Assembly (NCBI GenBank): GCA_016858145.1
Contig: JAEHOE010000182.1
Location: 62,001 to 126,000, forward strand
Source: Edaphochlamys debaryana
Lineage: Eukaryota; Chlorophyta; Chlorophyceae; Chlamydomonadales
Reading direction: 5' to 3'
Length of the DNA stretch: 64,000 nt
The notes beneath the pieces were generated by a model, which saw only the letters and a program-made list of their open reading frames with translations, ran no database searches and was not told where the DNA came from. Position 1 is the stretch's first letter. Each line of letters starts with the position of its first letter. A program made the position numbers and the translations under genes. Of the stretch, positions 11,027-20,490 are shown piece after piece.

Positions 11027-11675
11027 GGCTTGCTGGGCCTTGCATGTCCGCCCAGCCGGACGTGGAAGCCAGCAGGGCCCTGCCAGCAGTAGCCGCTAGC
11101 TGTTCCCGTGCTTCTTCCTTCAACCCTTGGAGCCCAGGATGTACACGCCCCTGCCTCCTGTAGCGGACAGTAGATCTGTCCTAGGCATCACCTACCGGTG
11201 CTGCACCTCTGGTTACACATCCCCGCCCCACACCCCACAATCCTGTGCTCTGCATTCACCCAGGCCCCGCGCCCACCCTCTGGCGCTGCTCAAACTGCTG
11301 GACCCGCGGGCGCGGTTAGGGGGCCGGGACGGGGCCGGCCGAGAAGGCCCCTGGGGCCGGTGCCGAGGAGGGTGTTGCGCCGAGACGGGAGCAACCCGGA
11401 CTGGGTCGGGGACAATTGACTCCGCGCTTCTGCGTCGCGCGCAACAGCTCGGCCTCCAAGTAGATGCGCTTAGAAGTCTAGCGTGCTCGGGACTATGCCT
11501 GCAGGCTGGGGCTGGGGCTTGCGTCAACGCGGGCCATCAACGCGGGCCATCATGGCCAGGAAAGCTTTGCGCAGCGTCTGCCCCCTGTGTCTGCGCTTTG
11601 TAAACTTGCCCTCTGCTTGCCAACCTCCAACCCGCCTATAGTCCTCACAACGGAGCCACACATCTGAGCGACACA

Positions 11676-12550
11676 ATGGCCAACCCGTTTTTGCCGCCTG
11701 TGCAAGCGGGACCGCTGAACCTGAACTTTCCGGCAGTGCCGACTCCCGCCGCCGTCACCGCCCAGGACGTGGTGAACCGCGACCAGGCCGAGCGGCTGCT
11801 TCACGCGGCAAGCGCTCCTGTCGCGGAGCGGGCGGAGGCGGCCGCTAACGCAGTGAAGGCATCTGTCGCGTTTGCGGGTGCGCGCGCGGGCCGGTTTCTG
11901 CGAAGCAAGTCCCGGGGCGTCGATGATGCGTGGCTGGCCTGTCGCAGGGCTCGCCGTGGACGCCGGCGGCACGCAGGCGATGGTGGTGGGCCTGCAGCAG
12001 GTGCACCAGAATGTGCAGCAGCTGACCAACATGGTGCTGGGCCTGCAGCCGCTGCACCAGAATGTGCAGCAGCTGACCAACATGGTGCAGGGCCACACGG
12101 ACCAGATGGCAATCATCATCGCCACCAGCCGCAACGCCCGCGCCTTCGCGGCCAACGGGCAAGCGCGGCCCACGGAGCAGCTGGAGCCGCTGTGCGTGGA
12201 GATTCCGGGCGGCCCGCACCCCGTGGGCACGTTTCCGGGGCCCCTGGGCGTGCCGTTCCCCGACACGATCGGCGCGCTGACGCAGCTCATGGACCCGGAG
12301 CTCAACGCGCTGCAGGTGCGGGGACGCAGAGCCAGCGCGGAGGGTGAGGGGCGAAATGGTTACCAGGGGCGAAGGAGCTATAGCAAGGGCTGTTGGGGGC
12401 GTAAGTGTATGGCCTGTTGCCCGCCCTCCACTCTTGCTCCTGACCCCTGCCGTGTGCCCCGCCCAGGCCTTCTACAACCGTGCGTTCGCGGGCCTGGACC
12501 TGGCGGCGCGCCACAGGGCGTTCGGGCGCTTCATCGGCGTGCGCATGTGA
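11676..12550 (+). CDS. Three-exon gene of unknown function, heptad-repeat protein (copy 2)
   Basis: This is the duplicate of the gene at 2595-3469. Exons are 11676-11877, 11948-12315 and 12467-12550. The predicted 217-aa protein looks identical to copy 1; the coding difference I saw is a silent Ile codon change near 12535, and one base differs in intron 2 near 12405. Open frames and splice sites are intact in both copies, so neither is an obvious pseudogene. It contains the same doubled 16-residue block. Function is unknown. Confidence 0.72.
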
Positions 12551-12844
12551 AGCTGGATTCGGGACAGAGCGGCAGGGGCACCTTGCTGTGCAGGGGTGCA
12601 GGGTAGCAGCCAGGTTCTGCACCCTGCAGCGAGCGTGCACTGGGGCCCCATCAGCTGGGTGGGTGTGTTAGGTGGACAGGCGGAGGAGCTGGGGCGCTCG
12701 CTCAGTTGTCAGACCGGCATCTTCTGAGCGGCTCGTCGCACGGCGGCGGCCAACGGCTGATGTGGCCAGTCTTGATCCATGAAGCCCACGTAACTTTCTT
12801 GTCTCTCGCACACTCAGATCTCTACCACATGCAGTGGGCTGAGG

Positions 12845-12946
12845 CGGATGCGTCCACCTGAGAACGATAAATGGCTGGCGGCGTGGTGATTGCTAAGGAT
12901 TGTGCTTAGCCGCCAGCCATTTATCGTTCTCAGGTGGACGCATCCG
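12845..12946. repeat. Perfect 37-bp inverted repeat with 28-nt loop (copy 2)
   Basis: Duplicate of the hairpin at 3764-3865, with arms 12845-12881 and 12910-12946. Both arms and the loop are unchanged between copies, so the locus exists at least twice in this region. Confidence 0.85.
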
Positions 12947-13661
12947 GCTATAGCAGGCCAGACGCCGGGGCGTGTGCAGGGGGCTGTGTAGATTTCCCTT
13001 TGCAGGCGGATGCTGTTGCTTCCCTTCAGCAGCTGGCTTAGGTCCTTTGCGACATTCCCGAATTCCCGAGGGAGAGAGACAAGCGGCTTTGCCTTGGGGC
13101 CTGGGCCCAAGGTTGTGGGGGGCGACGTGCGGGAGTGTGGCACTCGGGTGCTCTGAGGGGTGCTTGGCTGGGGGCGGCTCTTATTCGAGAAGAGAGACTC
13201 GTTACCGTAGGTGGGATTTGGGGTCTGGGGTTTGTTGGACGGGGTTTGTCACCAAGTTGAGCGTTTCTGGTTACTTCTCCTCGCGGCCTGCGTCAGATGA
13301 CGCTGCCGCGGGGCTTCGAGTGTGGCTGCACTTTGTGCTTGCGAAGGCCGTGTGGTGTGGAGACCTTGCTGTTAATTGGTCGTCTGCATCTGGTTGGTTC
13401 TTTCCTGGAGTGGAGGGGCTGCGTGGCGCATGCCGGGGCCGCGCTTCGCCGCCGTCAATGGCGGAAAACCCTGGCGGCCCCGGCACTGCGCGCGCCCCTC
13501 TCGCTAGATGCTCTTGTCACAGTTAGCTAGCGCACTTGTCCAATCGCTAGATCCCCTTGGCAAAACTGGGAAGTGGCGGGCCCAATCTTTGTTCACATTG
13601 GGCTCCAAACGAGACATCCCCAGAGAGACCCATTTTTCGTGTTGCAACAGAGGCCATGAGC

Positions 13662-13687
13662 GTGTGTGTGTGTGTGTGTGTGTGTGT
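13662..13687. repeat. GT dinucleotide microsatellite (copy 2)
   Basis: Same run length as the copy at 4580-4605. Confidence 0.95.
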
Positions 13688-14133
13688 TTTGCATTCGGTT
13701 GCACACCGATGCAAGGGGATGCAGAGGCGCGGGGAACCCTGACAAAAGGGGCCCGTGCAGCAAGATCGAAGTTCAGCCACCGTCAGGCATGCACGGCCCA
13801 GGCACCCAGCGTGTGAACTTCGTGGGCGCTGATTGGACGCTGGGGGCCACAGCTGGGGGACGCAGGGTCGATGGCTGGCGGAGCTGAGCAAGCTGTAACG
13901 GTCGATGGCACCGCTTCCCTGCGCGCCATTGTCCCGGTCCCGCCACCCTCCCGCAGCACGTGGCAGGCTGGCAAGTCTCGTGTTGCCTTGTGGCGGGGTT
14001 GGCGACGCAACGGAGGTTCGGTTCCCCAAAAGAAATGCCGTGCCAAGTAGGGAGCAGAGGAGCAAAGTGATGGGGCCTGGAGGCTCAGGGCGACGCCCTT
14101 GACGATGCGAGGACCGCTCACGCCGTTACAGGG

Positions 14134-14406
14134 TCAGGCGGCACTCCCCGCTGCCGGCCGCACCTCGCTCAGCACCTTGGACAGAGCCTCGTCCACATCG
14201 CCCGGGCCCCCGATCACACCCGCGGGCAGCAGGCCCCCCGCCCTCATCCCCACCCCCGGCCCCACTTTGTCGGCGGACAGGCTGTACCCCGCCCCCACGG
14301 GCAGTTTGACCACGTATCCCAGCGAGCTCGCCGCCGCCTCCAGCCCGCCGATCGCCACCGCCGAGGGCTGCGCCAGCACTGCCGCGGAGGGCCCACCCGG
14401 TCCCAA
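14134..14406 (-). CDS. Candidate 3'-terminal exon of an unknown minus-strand gene (copy 2)
   Basis: Duplicate of 5052-5324 with the same stop and frame. One substitution changes Asn to Tyr in the segment GAG(N/Y)SLSAD; I saw no frame-breaking change. Product unknown. Confidence 0.45.
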   Translation of the reverse strand: MGPGGPSAAVLAQPSAVAIGGLEAAASSLGYVVKLPVGAGYSLSADKVGPGVGMRAGGLLPAGVIGGPGDVDEALSKVLSEVRPAAGSAA

Positions 14407-15115
14407 GCTAACGCCCGCGCCCTGCAGACTCCCTCCCGCGTCGGCAACCGCCCCAGGCGCGACGCGCCCGGGCTGCCGACCCCCGCCGGTCCCACCCCAG
14501 CTCCGCCGGGGCTGCCCGAGCCCCCATCTCCCGCCAGCGCCTGGCCCATGTTCCCCGCCGACGTGGACAGCGGCCCAGGCGAGTGGCTGGCGAACTGCCG
14601 GCGGTGGAAGGAGGGGATGGGCGGCAGCGTGACGCCGCTGCTGGAGGCGTCGGCGCCGCCGGCCCCGCGGCCGCCGCCGGCTGCTGCTGCTCCGCCTGCT
14701 GGCTCCCGCTCAGTGCAAGCTCATGGCCTGGCATGCATGCACGGGGCAGGGCATCCCTCAGGCCATGCCCTTGGCCTGGGCCCACTCGGGACCGCGACCA
14801 AGCGGCAGCGGCGAGCCAGTTTGGCTTGTTTCCGCGGGTGCCAATAAGTCGCGGCATTGGCTGGGGGGAGCTCTGCACCTGTGCAGGGGCCGCTGGTCGC
14901 CGTCCCTGGCGTCGTTGCCGCTTGGCATGCCCGACGTCGCGAGCTTCGGGCGAGCCTCGGGCCCAAGTGCCAAAGTGTTCGAGCTCGCAATGGATACCGC
15001 TTCGCACTTGGGCGGCAGCATGTTGGGGCGCTCGGAGCGCTCGCGGTCGGTGTTGCTCGGCCCAGGCCATTACACTTTTGAAACCTGTGCATCCGGGGGT
15101 CACTCGGGGACGTGT

Positions 15116-15174
15116 CTCATACACACCCGCCCCCTTAACACACGCCCCCCGCTGGGGGCGTCCCATTATTATTA
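15116..15174 (+). mobile_element. 3' end of the same non-LTR family, opposite orientation
   Basis: The 59 bases starting CTCATACACACCCGCCCCC match the reverse complement of 46327-46392, including the ATT-repeat tail (15165-15174). It is a very short 5'-truncated insertion in plus orientation. It marks the right end of the duplicated unit. Confidence 0.75.
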
Positions 15175-15175
15175 G

Positions 15176-16801
15176 TATCCACGTCACCAGCCCCTCAGTC
15201 CGCTACCTTCCTACCTACCCCGAGGCAAGACCTTGCAGCAGCCCCTGCATTGGTCCGGCAGGATTCGCAGAACACCACCACCCCTTCCCACCAACCCCTC
15301 CCACCAGGCAACCCACGACACCACCGCCCCTCCCACCAATCAACCTCTCCCACCAGGCAACCCACAACACCACCGCCCTTCCCACCAACCCCTCCCACCA
15401 GCCAATCCACAACACCAAGCACCATGACTTCCCACCTCCCCTTCCCACCAGCCAATCCACAACACCAGGCACCATGCCTTTCTACAACCCGTGCTTTCTT
15501 CACTCCCCCTTGGTGTCAAGCCCCGTTTCGTGCAGCCACCTGGGCCCATTATTAGCTTAGGCATTCTAGTGTCCATCGTGACAGACGGGACGTCGAGAGA
15601 GAGGCCGTAGAGCGAGCCCAAACTTGTGCGACCATACCCCAAAGTCTCCTTAAGCCGTCCCATCACAGGAAGAACCCCGTCCCTCCAGGAAGGGTGACTC
15701 ACTAATCCCTGGCGCCCCTGGCGCCATCCACGGACCCAGTTCAGACTCCGAGCCTAGTATGCAAGCGAGCAAGCGAGCCGAGCCCCACGGTTGGCCCCGG
15801 CCCCCGACAATTGAGTCTCAGGCAAGCCGACCTGTCTACGCGCGTGCACTGCACGTACAATCCATACGTAAGGCCCCGTGGCCCCACTTTTTGCAATACG
15901 CGCATAAACATGGCCTTGAGTCGGCATCTCATGCAGTAGTGCCAGAGCTGCAATTGTTGAATGACACGTCCAGAACAACACTTTGCTTCAGCTTCATTGT
16001 CGGCTTTGTAACCCAGGGCAACCACGACCCATCCCCTGCCCACCCACCCCACCCCCAACCGCCCCTGGTCCAACAACCCGAAGGTAACACACGCCGCATG
16101 CACGCTGCACGCGGCCAGCTTGGCCTGCTCAACTCGTTGCTTCATCCGTCCCATTATTACCGGCTGGGGGGCCAGACCCGACCGGCTGCACGTTCGTTGC
16201 AATGCTTGACCGCACCCCCGCGGGGGTGGCCGACCCGACTGGCTGCACGTTGCATTGACCCGGCCCCCAACTGCCCCAAGGTAGCGCGGCTTGTCAATCA
16301 GCCCACCCACTAACGAGCAAAACAATACGCCCCTGCGCAATGCCACCTGGCATGACCCTCCGGCCCTCACGCCACCTGGCTTTTAAATCAATATCATCCA
16401 AGCCTGCCTGAGCAATCCGTGACGGACGCTTGAAAGGCTCATCAGCATGTAAGGGCTCAATCGTCAGGACGCAGTCAGGGCTAGATGCAATCAACAAAGG
16501 AGAATCAATGTCCTGGCAGTACACGGCAGTACAACGGCAGTACGAATGGTTACCTGTACGTTAGCACGTATCCAGTGAGACCAGTGATCTCTCAGTGTAC
16601 CCCAGGGAAAGTGCGTGCAGCTACGCCCACCCTCAAGCCCCTCAGTTCTAAACACGCTGATGTGCGTGCTCACTCTGCTACTTGCTTCACGCCACATGCT
16701 CAATCTGCTGCCATGCCGTTGGCACTGGGCGTGACCTCGTGCGCTTGCCTGCCTGCTCTTAACATCACACGTCCAAACATATAGCATGTGTTCAGTTGGG
16801 G
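15176..16801. other. Unique spacer with a degenerate CCACC-rich minisatellite
   Basis: I see no gene. 15276-15475 is a degenerate tandem repeat on a CCCACCA(A/G) theme with blocks about 45-53 bases apart, for example the repeated CACCAGGCAACCCAC. 16140-16260 contains two similar short blocks ending GGCTGCACGTT. An open minus frame of about 200 codons (15741-16370) has no recognisable motif and weak codon bias. Confidence 0.55.
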
Positions 16802-16816
16802 TACAGCTGTAGCGCG
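16802..16816. repeat. 15-bp target-site duplication, left
   Basis: TACAGCTGTAGCGCG directly precedes copy A of the 2.7-kb element and is repeated exactly directly after it (19522-19536). Confidence 0.75.
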
Positions 16817-19521
16817 CTTTCGCGTGAGCGACGCGCCAACACGTCAACCCAAAAAATTTTATTCCTGGGTCACACGACGTGTAAGCCACGCGCCACGACT
16901 TGTCCCTAGGACCGAACTGATGGACACGCTGTATCACGTCCGAGCACGTTCGGCCACCGACGAGATTCTATGCGCAGCGGATTGGTCTCCCGTGCAGCCC
17001 TAGATGGCGGCTGCCGGGGGAGGGCACACAGGTGCTCTGTGGTGCTCCTCAAAGGGTGCGGCTCATGACTTCCGGACCCTCCTCGCGCCCCTTCAATGCG
17101 GACGCGGAACTTGAGTGGTGCCCACGCAAGGACGGCCAAGAGGGGCCGAACAGGCGGGCTCCAACCACTACTGCTGCAGCGCCTTGGAAGGGCGCTCTCT
17201 CACGTGGGCTGGCTGCTCCTAGCGCTGGCTTCCACCGCCTCACGTGGCTCGCTCCTGCTCACAGGAGCACAGGGCCTGGACAGGGGCCCGCGGCTCTCTC
17301 ACAGCACTTTCTTCCTCTGGCCGCTCCGGATGTGGGTGGCTGCCCCTCAGAGAGGAGGGGGCTTACGCGCTTCAACCCAATCGACAAGTAAGGTGGGTGG
17401 CTGCCTCACATGGAGGGCTTAGGCGCTTCAACCCACGAGGCTGGACCTCCACGTAAGGGCGGATCTCGTCGCCCAGGTCGGAGCCTTACTGCCACCACGC
17501 GTCCAATCAGTGCTCCCGCCGGAGGGTCACTCGGTCGCCTCTGATAGGCCGGCACGGCACTAGTCCGGGGGCGTAACGCGGGGGACCTGGACGTCACACG
17601 CGGTTCACTCCAAGCTCGAGCCTCCTCCGACCGCGGATATCGCTGTGCTGAGGGCGGCCGCCTCCCCCTCTGGGAGGGCTTATGCGCTTCAACCCTCGCC
17701 TGGCGGGACGATGCCTCTGTCCGGAGGGCTTACACGTTACTCCCGCGACAGTGTGGGCCGCTGCCCCCTGGCGGGGTCTTAGGCGTTCGACGCTGCCTCC
17801 AACACGGGAGGGCTTAGACGGGAGAGACGGCTGTCGGCTGAGGCTGAGCGTTGTCGGCTGACCTACCTAGACCTAGTGTACGGTATGTAAGTGCAGCAGA
17901 CCTAAATGATGCTCAGGGGCTCAGGACTCAAGGGTCTGGTGACACGTCCGTGGTATGTTTACAGGTGGTAGTGGAAGAATAGCAGCATTGCTTTCTGGGT
18001 GTAGGTGTCTGGTGGATCTCTCCCCTGTCAGTGACGCTGACGGGGTATTTGTTGCCCTAGCGAAATCTAGCCGTACACAGGGCCTGCGGGGCCTCGGCCA
18101 GATGCTAACAGCTCCGACGCCGCTACCCCGGGTCCAGAGCTTCTAACCGCACAAACCGTCCTCCTGCGAGGGCGATACGGCAATGTCAAGGATACCCTAC
18201 TAAGGCAACCCCGAGCCGGCCCCTGCTGGGGCCGTCGGTGTCTGCTCCCGGCTTCACCAGCGGCCCATGCGTAGTAGGTACGTGTCAGCGCAGCCTGCCT
18301 GGGCCCTAACTCCTCGTCAGGCAGATCAATCCCGCCCCTAACTTCGCTCTCTCGCCACGCTATGTGACCTGCTGCCGCTGCCTCTTGGGCAGGCCCCCAT
18401 CTCAGCCCCTGCGGTTCCACCCTCAGGCCGTGGGGGTTTCCCTCCATCTTCCCGCGCCCACCTTCCACGCCAGCGTGGTGGGCGCCCAACTTGCTATCCT
18501 CCTGGATTAATTCCAAGCACGCCACCCAGCCCTCAGGCTGGGTGGTCGTCATCGCTCGCCGCTCGTCGTGCCCGGGTGCTGGCTGCGGTATGGGCCTGCC
18601 TCGTGTGACGGGACCTGCACGGGCCCGACACGCCTTCCCGGCCATCCCGCCACACGTCGGGTGCCTGCGTACAATCACCCATTGTGGGAACAGGCATTCC
18701 GTTCACTTGTGCCTTGTGGCCTTGAGTGCCATGTACCATGTCCCGCCGGGCCGCTCGGCACGAGTCCCAGGGTTATGCCCGCCCTTGGACTGGAATACTC
18801 CACTCTCATTAACGTGGCGCAGCAGTTCCCGCGGATATGGCCTCCTGGAAACTGGCGCCATCCTGTCGCGGACTGCCCCCACCCTACCTTCACGGGCCGC
18901 TAGTGCCCTCTCCGTAAGCTCCTGGCATGCTGCTACCGGTGTTCGGTCCGGTAGCCCAAAGCGCTGTTGCCGACGGACAAAGTCGCCTCGTCAACCTTTC
19001 CGGGCCCAGCCGTTCCTCCTAGTCTCAGGCCGCGACCTATGCGTAGGTTATGCATCCTGAGAGCTAATAAATGGGAGCTCGTGGACGACTCCCGTTTCCG
19101 AAGTCCAATTGCGCGCTATGTATAGGCGGACCGCGTCCCTCGCACTTGTGGGAAGTGTGGAGCGGCTTCATAGGATTCGGGCTGTGTGCCCGCGCCTGCG
19201 CCTTCCGGCTTCGGCGCTTGCGTCCGCGTGTCGTTGTACATACACGCGCGTCTGGCACCGTCCTCGGCCCCCTCCCGATCAGCACGGTCCCCTTCTTGAT
19301 ACCTGGACCTTCAGCCTGGACCCTTCTTCCAACATCGCCGATAACCTTGCGCGCCCTTTTGCTTGCTTAAGGCGGGCCGCCGATACCACGTCACACACAT
19401 GGGAAGCGTGCGGCCCTAGTGGTCCTCGCCCGGCTTGACATCCCGTCCATGCTTCCGACAACTCGTCGCTCGTGCGACAACGTGTGCCAACACCCCGCGC
19501 AGGTGCCCCACGCTTGAGCGT
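16817..19521. mobile_element. 2.7-kb non-coding repeat element, copy A
   Basis: Nearly identical to 43111-45951, except that 134 bases present there (44111-44244) are missing here at about 17815. Copy A is flanked by a 15-base direct repeat (16802-16816 and 19522-19536), the sign of a transposition event. Its ends are only weakly inverted relative to each other. No open frame has coding bias or known motifs, so I infer a non-autonomous element; the class is uncertain. Confidence 0.65.
17350..17815. repeat. Degenerate motif array GGAGGGCTTANGCGCTTCAACCC (copy A)
   Basis: At least six variants of the motif occur at irregular spacing within the 2.7-kb element (near 17355, 17410, 17675, 17725, 17785 and 17805), interspersed with GGGTGGCTGCC-type text. 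The homologous array in copy B (43645-44210) has at least two further units. Confidence 0.6.
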
Positions 19522-19536
19522 TACAGCTGTAGCGCG
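19522..19536. repeat. 15-bp target-site duplication, right
   Basis: Exact repeat of 16802-16816 directly after copy A of the 2.7-kb element. Confidence 0.75.
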
Positions 19537-19801
19537 TGGGGGGAGTTGCGTCTGCCGGTCCCTTCGGCAGCCCAAGCACCAGCGCTGGTGAACGCCCGGC
19601 GGAGCCTCGCCTGCTCTGCTATCTCCGCGGGTGCCTTTGGCGCGGTGGTTTGATCCACACCCCTCCTGTTATCTGCGCCTTTGCGGTTTGGCACCGTGGA
19701 TCGAGTCCACAGCCCCTTTGTGATAGGGTGCCCCCCTTTTCTCCAGTGTTGAGTGTCGACTCCTTTTCTGGCGCAGTGGTTTAATCCACGCCCCTCATGT
19801 T
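19537..19801. other. Spacer with three T-arm-like mini-hairpins
   Basis: No gene is seen. Three short units resembling a tRNA T-arm (GTGG, six or seven bases, CCAC) occur at 19645-19658, 19696-19710 and 19776-19789. No acceptor stem or A-box partner could be found, so this is not a tRNA gene; a SINE-like remnant is possible. Confidence 0.4.
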
Positions 19802-19852
19802 CTGTCACGACCCAGCGCTGACACGGCTTGCCGCTGCGGGCTGCCGACAGAT
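19802..19852. repeat. 51-bp direct repeat beside the Gypsy-1 end, left copy
   Basis: CTGTCACGACCCAGCG and the following bases to 19852 recur exactly at 20205-20255, on the other side of the 351-bp repeat. This could be part of an LTR or an unusually long target duplication. Confidence 0.85.
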
Positions 19853-19853
19853 T

Positions 19854-20204
19854 GACAGAAGTGACGAGCAGCGCAGCTGCAGTCGAACCGTGCTCTCCCA
19901 GAGCACCGGGGAGCGCAGCTAGCGAGGAGACTAGGCGATGGCTAGGATTGAGACTTGTAGGCGTAACGACTTACAGGAGCAGTCTGCTTCCTGCTGCATG
20001 TGCTGTGAGCAATAGCAGTGCCGAGATGCAACAAGCTGCTGCTTGTTGCGCGTCACACGGGTTAGGCTCAAGCTGAGCCGTACGACAGGCTAAGGTGGCC
20101 GCACGGCCGATCCACACACGAATCCCCCTCCTTCCCCACCTCAGACCCAGTTCCCCGCGGCCCTTCTGCCAACGCGGGAACGCTCACACACAGGAACATG
20201 ACAG
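19854..20204. repeat. 351-bp direct repeat, left (possible 3' LTR of Gypsy-1)
   Basis: Matches 29302-29652 over 351 bases, with a few substitutions (near 20082 and 20191). The two copies flank the minus-strand element, as LTRs would. Against this, no tRNA primer-binding site follows the right copy on the minus strand, and the 51-bp repeat flanks only the left one. Confidence 0.6.
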
Positions 20205-20255
20205 CTGTCACGACCCAGCGCTGACACGGCTTGCCGCTGCGGGCTGCCGACAGAT
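20205..20255. repeat. 51-bp direct repeat beside the Gypsy-1 end, right copy
   Basis: Exact repeat of 19802-19852. On the minus strand a purine-rich GAGGGGGGGAT tract (about 20256-20266) directly precedes it, as a polypurine tract precedes a 3' LTR. Confidence 0.85.
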
Positions 20256-20490
20256 CCCCCCCTCGACTACTAAAGCAGGAGTCGACCGCACGCAGCGGCG
20301 ATCTCACACGGAAGCGCAAGGAAACCAGCAGCAAACGCGAGAGACATGAAGGAAGCCAGAAAGGAAACGCTCATAGGCAGTCAACTAGCAATAAAGCACG
20401 GAAACAGAGCCACAGCTCAGGACAAGAGTCAGACTGGGCAAAAGGCCCGCAGCAGTTAACACGCAATAGGGTCTTGGCCCCACTCACAAC

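Larger units (their letters stand above)
12551..14133. other. Non-coding stretch of the duplicated unit (copy 2)
   Basis: Counterpart of 3470-5051. It holds the hairpin and GT run only. One extra G near 13117 relative to copy 1 changes the antisense open frames, as expected for non-coding DNA. Confidence 0.6.
6047..15115. repeat. Tandem segmental duplication, copy 2 (complete unit, about 9.08 kb)
   Basis: This is the full unit. Its left 3.3 kb (6054-9376) matches 46355-49678 and its right 6 kb (9083-15115) matches 1-6034. It joins copy 1 head to tail at about 6047-6054, inside facing 3' ends of a non-LTR retroelement. On the right it ends at another 3' end of that family (15116-15174), followed by unrelated DNA. 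Because the repeat boundaries coincide with retroelement tails, recombination between dispersed copies is a likely origin. Confidence 0.95.

Noticed and set aside
15741..16370. 209-codon minus ORF
   Set aside because: No motif, no codon bias, no flanking splice or start context.
16817..19521. Classic terminal inverted repeats of the 2.7-kb element
   Set aside because: End-to-end comparison gives only about 8 of 13 matches, too weak to call.
19645..19710. tRNA genes
   Set aside because: Only T-arm-like hairpins; no acceptor stem, D-arm or anticodon arm can be folded around them.
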